Below are positions 7,224 to 14,936 of a DNA stretch of 46,046 nt, piece by piece; position 1 is the stretch's first letter; every line of letters begins with the position of its first letter. A program made the position numbers and the translations under genes. The DNA is from JAKOQB01 sp036824465 (GTDB lineage Bacteria > Pseudomonadota > Gammaproteobacteria > Burkholderiales > Burkholderiaceae_F). The stretch is from contig DAITAC010000021.1 of NCBI GenBank assembly GCA_036824465.1, positions 1 through 46,046 on the forward strand, read 5' to 3'. The notes below the pieces were generated by a model, which was given only the letters and a program-made list of their open reading frames with translations, was not told the origin of the DNA and did no database searches.

Positions 7224-9014
7224 GTGAATAACGACGAGGATGCAGTGCCAAAAGTGGTGCTGCCGCCAAGCGACAGCATCGATGGCGACGCGACGCGGAA
7301 TGAACGCACCGTGGTTGCGAACCACTCGGGAGTTGGTCGCTCTTTGCCTGGGCGCACCCTGCAAGCCGGCAGTGCGCATGGCGATGATGTCCCGGCACGC
7401 CAGGTCGGCCGCTACGAGATCCTCGCCAAGCTGGGCGAGGGCGCGATGGCCACCGTGTACAAGGCATTCGATCCCGGTATCGGCCGTGAGTTGGTCATCA
7501 AGTTCCTGCACTCCGACCTGTGCGTCGATGCGGAATACCGTAACCGCTTTCTGCGCGAGGCCAAGGCGGCTGGCGCGCTGTCGCACGCGAACATTGTCAC
7601 CGTGTTCGATGTGGGTGAGATCGAGGGTCGGCCGTACATCGCAATGGAACTCGTCGATGGCGGGCCACTGTCGGATCAGTTGAAGAAGGGCGAGGGCCTG
7701 CCGCTGCGCGACGTCGCGCGCATTGGCATGCAGGTTGCCAATGCGCTTGACTATGCGCACAGCCGCGGCATCTTTCATCGTGACATCAAGCCAAGCAACC
7801 TCCTGCTGCTCAAGGACAACGCCACGGTCAAGGTGGCGGACTTCGGCATCGCGCACATGGCGGGCCAGGAGGCGGGCGACCGCACGCGGGTGGGCACGGT
7901 AATCGGCACGCCGCACTACATGTCGCCTGAGCAGGCCATGGGCTCAAAAGTCGACGGCCGCTCCGATCTGTTCTCGCTCGGCGTGATGCTGTATCAATTG
8001 CTGACTGGGGCACGGCCTTTCGAGGCCGACAGCATGGTCACGCTGGCGCATCGGATTGCACGCGAAGACCCGAAGGCGATCGATGAGTTACGCAACGATG
8101 TGCCCGCGGCCCTGCGTCGGATCGTCGAGCGTTGCCTGAGAAAGCAGCCCGTCAAGCGCTTCCAGACCGGACGCGAAGTCGCCGACGCGCTGAGCAAGGT
8201 CTGGCGCGACCTCGACGAGGAGGCCGACGGCCGCGGGCGCCCGCGCCGCATTCCGTTGAAGTTCAAGCTTGCGCTTGGCATGGCCGCGCTGGTTGCAATC
8301 ACCATGGCGGTGACCTCGGTCTTTGTCACGCAACGGCAATATCAGACGCTGCTCGCGCAGACGCTGGATCACGGCGCATCGTTGACCAAGATGATCGCCG
8401 TTGAGAGCGCGGCCTCGGCACTCTCCGAAGACTGGGTCGGCATCGACGTGTTTGTCCAGGAGGTGGGGCGCGCGCTTGCGCTCAAAGCGCTCATGGTCAG
8501 CGACGGCGAAGGCGTGGTGCATGTTAGCGCCGACGCGGCCGATGTGGGCAAGGCGGCCGCACCGCTGAAGGGCGAGGAACTGACGGCCGCCGAGCGAGAT
8601 GTCCGCGTGTATCGAACCTCGGCGCGCGGGGGCGAGTCGGTGTTCGACTTCGAGGCTCCGATCACCTTTCAGAAGAAACGCGTTGGTGTTGTTCGCTTGA
8701 GCTTGCCAGAAGCGCCGCTGGCAAGCGCGGCGCGGCAGAGTCTGCTGCTGCTAGGACTGCTGCTGGTGATCACCGCCGCGACGGTGGGTCTGGCGACGTA
8801 CGTGCTGGCTGAGCATTACGCCAAACCGCTGCGACTGCTGCGCGAATCACTGGACGAGATTCGCAATGGCCGCTATGGCTATCGGATCTCCGAAAAACGG
8901 GCGGACGAGTTTGGCGAGGTCTACCAGGCGTTTGACGCAATGGCGGCGCGACTCGAGCGCGACGCGCCCGGTCAGGGTGACGGGGCGAAACCCATCGGGA
9001 AACCGGCGCAATGA
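7224..9014 (+). CDS. Membrane Ser/Thr protein kinase with periplasmic sensor region and C-terminal HAMP
   Basis: 596 residues. The kinase domain (about 60-330) has every catalytic element: LGEGAMATVYKAF loop, lysine in ELVIKFL, FHRDIKPSNLLL, KVADFGIAHM, and GTPHYMSPEQAM. A hydrophobic segment at about 343-366, roughly 140 residues of probable periplasmic sensor, a second segment at about 507-532 and a HAMP domain (YAKPLRLLRESLDEI...) end the protein, with nothing after the HAMP. The GTG at 7224 is chosen because GGAG lies six bases upstream and the open frame before it (from a TTG at 7137) looks non-coding. It overlaps the next gene by four bases (ATGA). Probably supplies the phosphothreonine read by the FHA domain at 4256. 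Confidence 0.92.
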   Translation: MNNDEDAVPKVVLPPSDSIDGDATRNERTVVANHSGVGRSLPGRTLQAGSAHGDDVPARQVGRYEILAKLGEGAMATVYKAFDPGIGRELVIKFLHSDLCVDAEYRNRFLREAKAAGALSHANIVTVFDVGEIEGRPYIAMELVDGGPLSDQLKKGEGLPLRDVARIGMQVANALDYAHSRGIFHRDIKPSNLLLLKDNATVKVADFGIAHMAGQEAGDRTRVGTVIGTPHYMSPEQAMGSKVDGRSDLFSLGVMLYQLLTGARPFEADSMVTLAHRIAREDPKAIDELRNDVPAALRRIVERCLRKQPVKRFQTGREVADALSKVWRDLDEEADGRGRPRRIPLKFKLALGMAALVAITMAVTSVFVTQRQYQTLLAQTLDHGASLTKMIAVESAASALSEDWVGIDVFVQEVGRALALKALMVSDGEGVVHVSADAADVGKAAAPLKGEELTAAERDVRVYRTSARGGESVFDFEAPITFQKKRVGVVRLSLPEAPLASAARQSLLLLGLLLVITAATVGLATYVLAEHYAKPLRLLRESLDEIRNGRYGYRISEKRADEFGEVYQAFDAMAARLERDAPGQGDGAKPIGKPAQ

Positions 9015-10060
9015 GTGTCTGCGGACGGCATTTTCCGCGCTCTGCCCGATGCGTCGCCGTGATCGGTATTGCACTGCTGGCGGCGTGCGCCACGCCGCCC
9101 GAGCCGGTACAACGCCCCGCGCCGGTGGTTGTTCCGGATGCCCGTCCCGACTCGATCATTGCGCGCAATGACAACTTCTTGATCTATGCACCGGAGGAAG
9201 GGGACACCCTGGCCTCGTTGGCGCGGCGCTTTCTTGGCTCCGAAGCGCGCTACTGGGAGATCGCCGACTTCAATGGCATCTCGCGGATCGAACGCGGGCA
9301 TATCGTCGTTATTCCTCTGCGGCCAGTCAACCCGAAGGGCGTTACAACGGCCGGCTACCAGACGGTTCCGATCCTCACGTATCACCGTGTCGGCCCCCGA
9401 GTGAACCGGATGATCGTGACGCCGGAGGCGTTCGAGGTTCAGCTTGAATACCTCAAACGCAACGACTATCGCGTGATTCGGCTTGCCGATCTTCCCGAAT
9501 TTCTGGAAGGCAAGCGGCCGTTGCCCAAGCGTGCCGTTGTCATCACGTTCGACGACGGCCATGTGTCGTCATTCCAATACGCGTTTCCACTGCTGAAGAA
9601 ATACGGATTCCATGCGACGTACTTCCTTTACACCGATTTTCTTGGCGCGCGCGATGCGTTGACGTGGGCACAGATCCGCGAGATGTTCGAGTCGGGATTG
9701 ATCGACTTTGAGGCCCATTCCAAGACGCATGCGAATCTGATGCAAAAAGGGGCCGAGGAATCAGAGCAGCGCTACCGAGAGCGTCTCGACGTCGAAATCC
9801 GCCAGCCGCGCGACCTCATTCAGCGTCACCTGCAAACCCTCGTTACCCAGTACGCGTACCCATACGGCGATGCGAACGAAGCCGTGATCGATCGGCTGAC
9901 GCAAGCCGGCAATTACAGGCTCGGTTTGACCGTCAATGCGGGGGGCAACCCGTTCTTCGCATACCCGTTCATGCTGCGTCGGACGATGGTGTTTGGGGAA
10001 CATGATCTGGCGACATTCAAGTCGGCGTTGCAGGTGTTCCGCGAGGGCAATCTCAGGTGA
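9011..10060 (+). CDS. Exported LysM-polysaccharide deacetylase (NodB-like) lipoprotein
   Basis: 349 residues. An N-terminal lipoprotein signal with lipobox LLAAC is followed by a LysM-like segment (EEGDTLASLARRFLG ... GHIVVIPL, about 60-105) and a NodB homology domain (about 120-330). The deacetylase metal site is recognisable: TFDDGH (catalytic aspartates) and the H-S-x-x-H pattern in AHSKTHANL. A YPYGD segment late in the domain fits the family. Probably deacetylates peptidoglycan or another N-acetylated glycan from the membrane side. ATG overlaps the kinase stop (ATGA), and its own stop overlaps the next GTG, so kinase, deacetylase and TPR lipoprotein are co-translated. Confidence 0.9.
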   Translation: MSVCGRHFPRSARCVAVIGIALLAACATPPEPVQRPAPVVVPDARPDSIIARNDNFLIYAPEEGDTLASLARRFLGSEARYWEIADFNGISRIERGHIVVIPLRPVNPKGVTTAGYQTVPILTYHRVGPRVNRMIVTPEAFEVQLEYLKRNDYRVIRLADLPEFLEGKRPLPKRAVVITFDDGHVSSFQYAFPLLKKYGFHATYFLYTDFLGARDALTWAQIREMFESGLIDFEAHSKTHANLMQKGAEESEQRYRERLDVEIRQPRDLIQRHLQTLVTQYAYPYGDANEAVIDRLTQAGNYRLGLTVNAGGNPFFAYPFMLRRTMVFGEHDLATFKSALQVFREGNLR

Positions 10061-10635
10061 AGGCGCCGTATCGGCCGGCACTGGCGTTCCTCACCATGCT
10101 TCTCGCTGGTTGCGTGACGCCGCCCGCGCCGATCGCGGTGTCACCAGAATCGGCACGAGCGTCCCTGCCCTCACGCGAGCAGACGCTCGAGCGCGACTAT
10201 CGGGCGCGTGCTGCCGCATTGATGAAAGACGGTCGCTGGGCCGATGCGAAAGTCCAGTGGGAACTGCTGCTGATGCTGCGTCCTGGCGCGATGGAATACC
10301 GCGCCCAGCTGGACTTCACGCGAAAGCGCATCGAGGAAACGGCGACGGAGGCGAATGCCAACGCAGCAGCTGCACGCAAGCGCAGTGATCTTGACACCGC
10401 CACTACGCAATACCTGCGTGCATTGGCCGCTGACCAGGAAAACGCGATCGCGGCCCAGGGTCTGCGCGAAATCGAACGGGATCGGACCCGTCGAGCGTAT
10501 CTGAACCGGCCGCCACGTGCGGTGCTCGGCATCATGACCGGCAAGCCCGGCGCTCCGGTCGAACTGGAGTCCGATTACATGCAGCGCCAGAAGCCCGGCA
10601 ACGGTGATGAAGCTGTGCGGCCGCTGCGACGCTGA
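10057..10635 (+). CDS. TPR-containing lipoprotein, function unknown
   Basis: 192 residues starting with GTG that overlaps the previous stop codon. Signal peptide with lipobox MLLAGC, then a proline-rich stretch and alanine/arginine-rich helices reading as two or three degenerate TPRs (ALMKDGRWADAKVQWELLL; YLRALAADQENAIAAQGL). The C-terminus (PPRAVLGIMTGKPG...) is basic and probably unstructured. The tail end of the signalling/cell-wall operon. It converges with the LysM/TPR lipoprotein on the other strand with 17 bases between stops; both share the WADAKVQWELLL / TAIKEWDKLLEL type of repeat, so they may be functionally related. Confidence 0.75.
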   Translation: MKAPYRPALAFLTMLLAGCVTPPAPIAVSPESARASLPSREQTLERDYRARAAALMKDGRWADAKVQWELLLMLRPGAMEYRAQLDFTRKRIEETATEANANAAAARKRSDLDTATTQYLRALAADQENAIAAQGLREIERDRTRRAYLNRPPRAVLGIMTGKPGAPVELESDYMQRQKPGNGDEAVRPLRR

Positions 10636-10652
10636 TTAAACGTCGGCGTGGG

Positions 10653-11480
10653 CTATTTGACCTGGTTCAGCCGGCGCTGCAACTCAATGGCTTCCTGGCG
10701 GCGTGCCTTGGCAAGGTCATTGTTGGGGTCAAGTTCCAGCAGCTTGTCCCACTCCTTGATCGCGGTGGTCAGATCCTGCTTGCGAAACGCGGCGATTGCA
10801 TTGCGCTGATAGCGCTCGATTTGCGCCTTGACCTCGGCCGCTCTCATCGCTCCGCGGGAAGAGCCGAAATTTGACGGCGCGCCATCGCCCGGCGCGACCG
10901 GCTTTGCCGGCTCGGTCGCCGTCGTATCAGCCGGCCGTGCGGCGCGCTCCGGTGCGGTCAACGCCATCTTTCCCGGGACTTTCAGGATCTGTCCCGCGTA
11001 CAGCTTGCTCGGCACCCGGATCTGGTTGTAACGCGCCAGCAGATAGAACTCGCAACCATCGCCTAGGGCCCGCTGGGCGATGGACCCGAGCGTGTCGCCG
11101 GGCCGAATGGCATAGTTGGTCGAGTCCCGTCCCAGCGTCGCTATCGGGTCCGCCGTCAGACCGCGCAGCAGGCAGGTACCCGTCTTGTTGCCCGGGTCGA
11201 GGGTAAGCGCTTGCGTGATTTCCTCACGCGCGCTTTCTTCATTGCCTTCGTTCAGTTGCTCGGCCGCCTGTTTCAGCAACGCTTGCGCCTGGGTCTTGGC
11301 AGCCGGCGAGCCCGGCGCCGGTCCCTCCGGCGCCCTGGGCTCCGCCGCGGCCGGAGTGGAAGGAATTGAGGTGGCAGAGGATGTCGAATCCGAACCTGTC
11401 CCCGTCTTGGACGAGTCCGACGGCGTCTGGCATGCCGCAACCGCGGCACATGCGAAGGCAAGAACGAGGCGATTTTTCAT
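10653..11480 (-). CDS. LysM and TPR domain lipoprotein
   Basis: 275 residues. Signal peptide with lipobox AVAAC, a long Ser/Thr/Pro/Ala linker (about 25-65), a helical TPR-like repeat (LLKQAAEQLNEGNEESAREEI), a LysM domain (YAIRPGDTLGSIAQRALGD ... YAGQILKVPG, about 125-170), a second linker and a C-terminal TPR (QDLTTAIKEWDKLLELDPNN). LysM implies binding to peptidoglycan; TPRs imply a protein partner. I start it at the ATG at 11478-11480; an upstream in-frame ATG at 11493-11495 would add five residues before the signal. No close functional analogue recognised. Confidence 0.8.
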   Translation of the reverse strand: MKNRLVLAFACAAVAACQTPSDSSKTGTGSDSTSSATSIPSTPAAAEPRAPEGPAPGSPAAKTQAQALLKQAAEQLNEGNEESAREEITQALTLDPGNKTGTCLLRGLTADPIATLGRDSTNYAIRPGDTLGSIAQRALGDGCEFYLLARYNQIRVPSKLYAGQILKVPGKMALTAPERAARPADTTATEPAKPVAPGDGAPSNFGSSRGAMRAAEVKAQIERYQRNAIAAFRKQDLTTAIKEWDKLLELDPNNDLAKARRQEAIELQRRLNQVK

Positions 11481-11580
11481 AGTTACCGTGCGCACTGCAA
11501 GAGCGCCCGGAAGGAGATGATAAGCGCGCTACGCAGGCAGCGGAACTAGAGCCAAGCTAGTCCTTTCGTGAATCCCTAAC

Positions 11581-12918
11581 ATGGAGCGGCGGCACAACGC
11601 CGGGCAGCCAACCCCGCTGGTGCGGCCGTCGCTGGAACCGCACAATGCGGGAATGTTCAACGCCGCTCCAGGCCGTGCGCACCTGAAACCCTCGCCGGCA
11701 GGACTGGTGCTGCTAGGTGGTGGCGCACGTGCGGCGTATCAGGTCGGTGTTCTGAAGGGCGTGGCGTCGCTGCTGCGAGACGCGCGTCGCGGAATGGACC
11801 CGCACCTGGCGCGCGCACGCAATCCGTTCCCGATCATGGTCGGAACTTCGGCTGGGGCGATCAACGCGGCTGCGCTCGCCTGCCGCGCTGACGATTTCAC
11901 CGGTGCCGTCGATCAGCTCGTTCGCGTCTGGGAGGCATTCCGCGCCGACCAGGTTTATCGATCCGATGCGCTGGGCGTTCTTCGCAGCGGCGCGCGCTGG
12001 CTGTCGCTGTTGTCGATTGGCTGGATGGTGCGACGTTCCCTGAAGTTGCGACCCAAGTCGCTGCTCGACAATTCACCGCTGCGCGAACTGCTCGATACGC
12101 TGATCGATCTGGACGGCGTCGAGCGCGCCCTTCAGCGCGGTCATCTGCGTGCGCTGGCGGTGACCGCGTCAGCCTACGGCTCGGGTCGCCACGTGACGTT
12201 CTACCAGTCGCGACACGCCTTCCCGATCCCGGGCAAGCTGCAGCGGATGAGTCTGCACGCGCGCATCACGCATGATCATCTGATGGCCTCGAGCGCAATT
12301 CCGTTTGTCTTTCCCGCGATTCCGCTCGAGCTCGACACCGGGGCGGCGACCGTGGTGGAGCACTTCGGCGACGGCGCGATGCGCCAAATCGCGCCGATCA
12401 GCCCGGCAATTCACATGGGGGCCGAACGCGTGTTGATCGTCGGCGCCGGCCAGCTCGGCAGCGCAGGGACATTGAGCGACGTGAATCCCGCCGCGTACCC
12501 GAGCCTCGCACAAATCGCCGGCCACGCGCTTTCGACGATCTTTCTTGATGCGCTTGCGACGGACATCGAGCGGCTTGAGCGACTGAACTGCGTGGCCGAT
12601 CAGTTGAGCGCAGAACAGCGCCACTCACTTCGCTTAAAGCGCATCGACGCGCTGGTGATCGCGCCCAGCCAGCGGCTGGACCTGCTGGCGCGTGATCACG
12701 CGCACGCATTGCCGCCGGCGGTGCGCGCGCTGCTCGAAGTGCTGGGCGCGCACGGAGGCAGCGGCGCAGCACTCGCCAGTTATCTGCTTTTTGAAGGCGA
12801 CTACACGCAGCGATTGATAGAACTTGGATGTGCCGATACGCTGGCGCGACGGGACGAAGTGCAGGCCTTTATGTTCGAACAGGAAACGACTCCTATCCGC
12901 GCCGATGTGTCTGCCTGA
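11581..12918 (+). CDS. Patatin-like phospholipase family protein (second copy)
   Basis: 445 residues. Patatin fold with glycine loop LLGGGARAAYQVGVLKG, nucleophile in MVGTSAGAINAAAL and catalytic aspartate in FGDGAMRQIAPISPAI. Longer than the copy at 6229-7113 and not closely similar to it; it belongs to the bacterial patatin group with an extended C-terminal helical region (about 310-445). No signal peptide. Start could be 11581 or the in-frame ATG at 11653; neither has a convincing ribosome site, and the conserved fold begins only at about residue 40. Its stop codon lies inside the beginning of the RNase gene. Confidence 0.85.
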   Translation: MERRHNAGQPTPLVRPSLEPHNAGMFNAAPGRAHLKPSPAGLVLLGGGARAAYQVGVLKGVASLLRDARRGMDPHLARARNPFPIMVGTSAGAINAAALACRADDFTGAVDQLVRVWEAFRADQVYRSDALGVLRSGARWLSLLSIGWMVRRSLKLRPKSLLDNSPLRELLDTLIDLDGVERALQRGHLRALAVTASAYGSGRHVTFYQSRHAFPIPGKLQRMSLHARITHDHLMASSAIPFVFPAIPLELDTGAATVVEHFGDGAMRQIAPISPAIHMGAERVLIVGAGQLGSAGTLSDVNPAAYPSLAQIAGHALSTIFLDALATDIERLERLNCVADQLSAEQRHSLRLKRIDALVIAPSQRLDLLARDHAHALPPAVRALLEVLGAHGGSGAALASYLLFEGDYTQRLIELGCADTLARRDEVQAFMFEQETTPIRADVSA

Positions 12919-13300
12919 TCGCCTGGCGGCACTGCTGCTGATTGTGTTCTTGTCTTTCTCGGGCGTCACCGGCGCGCGCGAGGATCGCAATCGCGCCGCC
13001 ATCGGCGAAATCGCGGCGGCGGAACTGCCGCGCCAGGCGCGCGATACGCTGGCGCTCATTCGCAACGGCGGCCCATTCCCCTACCGCAAGGATGGGACCG
13101 TCTTTCAGAATCGCGAGCGCCTGTTGCCGGCACGCAAGCGCGGCTACTACACCGAATACACGGTGCCAACGCCATCGGCGCATGATCGCGGCGCGCGTCG
13201 CATCATTGCGGGCAAAGGGACGACCGGGGATGCGGCAACCAGCGGAGAGTATTACTACACCGACGATCACTACGAAACGTTTCGCCGGATTCGCGAATGA
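12905..13300 (+). CDS. Secreted barnase-family ribonuclease
   Basis: 131 residues with an N-terminal signal peptide (RLAALLLIVFLSFSGVTGA). The mature part matches the barnase/RNase Sa fold: FQNRERLLP (barnase FSNREGKLP, Arg59), YYTEYTVPTP (Glu73), RGARRII (Arg83/Arg87) and TDDHYETFRRI (His102; barnase TDHYQTF). All catalytic residues are therefore present. Expected activity is hydrolysis of single-stranded RNA, guanine-preferring. The ATG at 12905 overlaps the patatin stop by 14 bases. The barstar-like inhibitor gene follows 22 bases downstream, as expected for a cell that makes a barnase. Confidence 0.9.
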   Translation: MCLPDRLAALLLIVFLSFSGVTGAREDRNRAAIGEIAAAELPRQARDTLALIRNGGPFPYRKDGTVFQNRERLLPARKRGYYTEYTVPTPSAHDRGARRIIAGKGTTGDAATSGEYYYTDDHYETFRRIRE

Positions 13301-13322
13301 CCTGGAGAAGTGGCTGACGGAC

Positions 13323-13724
13323 ATGAACAAGCGCTCGCCCGCATCGCTCGCCGATCTCCCCGCGCATATCGTCGCGGCACGCAGTGCGCTCAACGTCGAT
13401 GAGCTGCGCCGCTGGGCGGAGGCGGCCGGACATCGCTTCGTACTGGCTGATTTTTCCGGCTGCGATGGTCGCAAGGCGGTGATGAGGGAAGTGGGCCGTG
13501 CCTTCGCGTTCCCGGACTGGTATGGCGCCAACCTCGATGCCATGTACGACTGCCTGACCGATCTGGCCGAGCCCGGCGCGCAGGGCCTGCTGGTCGTGCT
13601 CGATCACCTTCCTCGTACGACAGGATTCGACAAGGACCAGCGCGCGCGGCTGCTCGAGGTCTTTCACGATGCGCTTGAGCCGTTCGCAGAGGTGGGCGTC
13701 CCGCTGCGCGTGTACTACCGGTAA
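13323..13724 (+). CDS. Barstar-family ribonuclease inhibitor
   Basis: 133 residues, no signal peptide, so cytoplasmic. The C-terminal 90 residues align with barstar: FAFPDWYGANLDAMYDCLTDL corresponds to barstar LALPEYYGENLDALWDCLTGW, with the two aspartates that plug the barnase active site (Asp35 and Asp39) conserved. LLVVLDHLPR and LLEVFHDAL match the remaining strands and helix. A 45-residue N-terminal extension is not in Bacillus barstar. Immediately downstream of the barnase-like gene, hence its probable cognate inhibitor. Confidence 0.9.
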   Translation: MNKRSPASLADLPAHIVAARSALNVDELRRWAEAAGHRFVLADFSGCDGRKAVMREVGRAFAFPDWYGANLDAMYDCLTDLAEPGAQGLLVVLDHLPRTTGFDKDQRARLLEVFHDALEPFAEVGVPLRVYYR

Positions 13725-13731
13725 TGCGCGC

Positions 13732-14148
13732 TCAACGCTGCATCAGTCTGCTCAGCACGCCCAATGCGTCTTCGATGCCGCCCTGTGGTGACTGGCCCTG
13801 CGGCGTGAGCTTGTCGATCATCTGCGGCAAAATCTCTGCCATCTGACCGCCGAACTGATGCGGGTCCATGCCGGCCTGTCGGGCCATCTGCTGCATTCCG
13901 CCATGGCCAAAGACCCGCGTGAGCTGCTCGGCCGAGATCGGCATGTTCTGCCCGGTGGAAATCCACGACTGCATCTGCTGGCCGAGTCCCGCCTGCGAGA
14001 ACTGCTCGACAAGGCCCGCGAGGCCGCCACTTTGACCGCGGTTGCTCAACAGCGATCCGAGTATCTGCATGAGCGGGTTGGCACCGCCGGAAGTCTGGTC
14101 ACCACGCATGAATCCCTGCAGCGCCTCGGTAATTGGTTTTTCAAGCAT
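13732..14148 (-). CDS. yidB: YidB-family protein (DUF937)
   Basis: 138 residues from an ATG with AGAGG six bases upstream. Glycine/glutamine-rich helices with the family pattern GLAGLVEQFSQAGLGQQMQSW, ISAEQLTRVFG and QMAEILPQMIDKLTPQG. Found widely in proteobacteria; function is not established. Start overlaps the end of rsmE by eight bases, so it is the second gene of that operon. It converges with the barstar gene, seven bases apart. Confidence 0.85.
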   Translation of the reverse strand: MLEKPITEALQGFMRGDQTSGGANPLMQILGSLLSNRGQSGGLAGLVEQFSQAGLGQQMQSWISTGQNMPISAEQLTRVFGHGGMQQMARQAGMDPHQFGGQMAEILPQMIDKLTPQGQSPQGGIEDALGVLSRLMQR

Positions 14149-14899
14149 GATTGGCCTCTTTGCTTGACTGCGGGAAGTTTTTGTCCGCACCGTCTCCGTG
14201 CAGTGTCTGGAGTGCGGCGAGAGCGGCCAATCCCGCGGTCTCGGTTCGCATCACGCGCGAACCCCATCGTACGCGCCTGAAGCCGCGCCGCTCCGCAAGC
14301 TTCAATTCGACATCGGTGAATCCGCCCTCCGGCCCGACGGCGATCGCGGTCTGCGCTGCCGCTGCTGAAGCGAGGCCGATCGTCGCATCGGGCGCAAGCA
14401 AATAGCGCTGGTCTGCATCGTCGCTCGACGCGAGCGCGCCGCCGAGCGTCGATTCGAACTGCAGCAAGGGGAGTCGGTTGCGCCCGCACTGACAACAAGC
14501 CGCGACGACGATTTCGCGCCAATGTGCACAGCGGCGTTCGATGCGCTCGCGATCAACGCGTATGACGCTGCGCGAAGCAGGCGCAACGATGATGCGCGCC
14601 ACGCCCAGTTCAACCGCCTTCTCGATCACCCAATCGAGCTTGTCATTGGCTATCAGTGCCTGGATCAGCGTCAATGACAGCGGCGATTCCCGCTCGACCG
14701 GATCAAAGCGCTCGATCTGCGCCTGACCGGCGGCGCCGATCCGGGCCGCATACTCGCCGCCGCGTCCGTTGAAGAGCGTGATTGCATCGCTCGCGCGGAG
14801 CCGCAGTACTCGCTGCGCATGATGGGCGACGGCGTCAGGCAATTCGATACTGCGACCCACTTCAAGTTCGATGTCGACGAAGAATCGCGCGGCCGCCAT
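14141..14899 (-). CDS. rsmE: 16S rRNA (uracil-1498-N3)-methyltransferase
   Basis: 252 residues, the normal length for RsmE, which methylates U1498 of 16S rRNA in the 30S subunit. N-terminal PUA-like domain (AHHAQRVLRLRASDAITLFNG) and a C-terminal SPOUT/trefoil-knot domain with AIAVGPEGGFTDVEL and VRWGSRVMRTETAGLAAL, the knot that binds S-adenosylmethionine. Followed by yidB-like gene with an eight-base overlap. Lies 37 bases downstream of nothing on its strand except speDE's end (speDE is upstream, same strand), so it may be read through from there. Confidence 0.93.
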   Translation of the reverse strand: MAAARFFVDIELEVGRSIELPDAVAHHAQRVLRLRASDAITLFNGRGGEYAARIGAAGQAQIERFDPVERESPLSLTLIQALIANDKLDWVIEKAVELGVARIIVAPASRSVIRVDRERIERRCAHWREIVVAACCQCGRNRLPLLQFESTLGGALASSDDADQRYLLAPDATIGLASAAAAQTAIAVGPEGGFTDVELKLAERRGFRRVRWGSRVMRTETAGLAALAALQTLHGDGADKNFPQSSKEANHA

Positions 14900-14936
14900 G
14901 TTGTTGCGTCATCGCACCGCTTCAAAGCGGGGCGTG

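Noticed and set aside
13323..13724. Reading RNase and barstar as a classic toxin-antitoxin plasmid-maintenance pair
   Set aside because: The RNase has a signal peptide and is exported; the barstar protects the producer, which differs from an intracellular toxin-antitoxin module.
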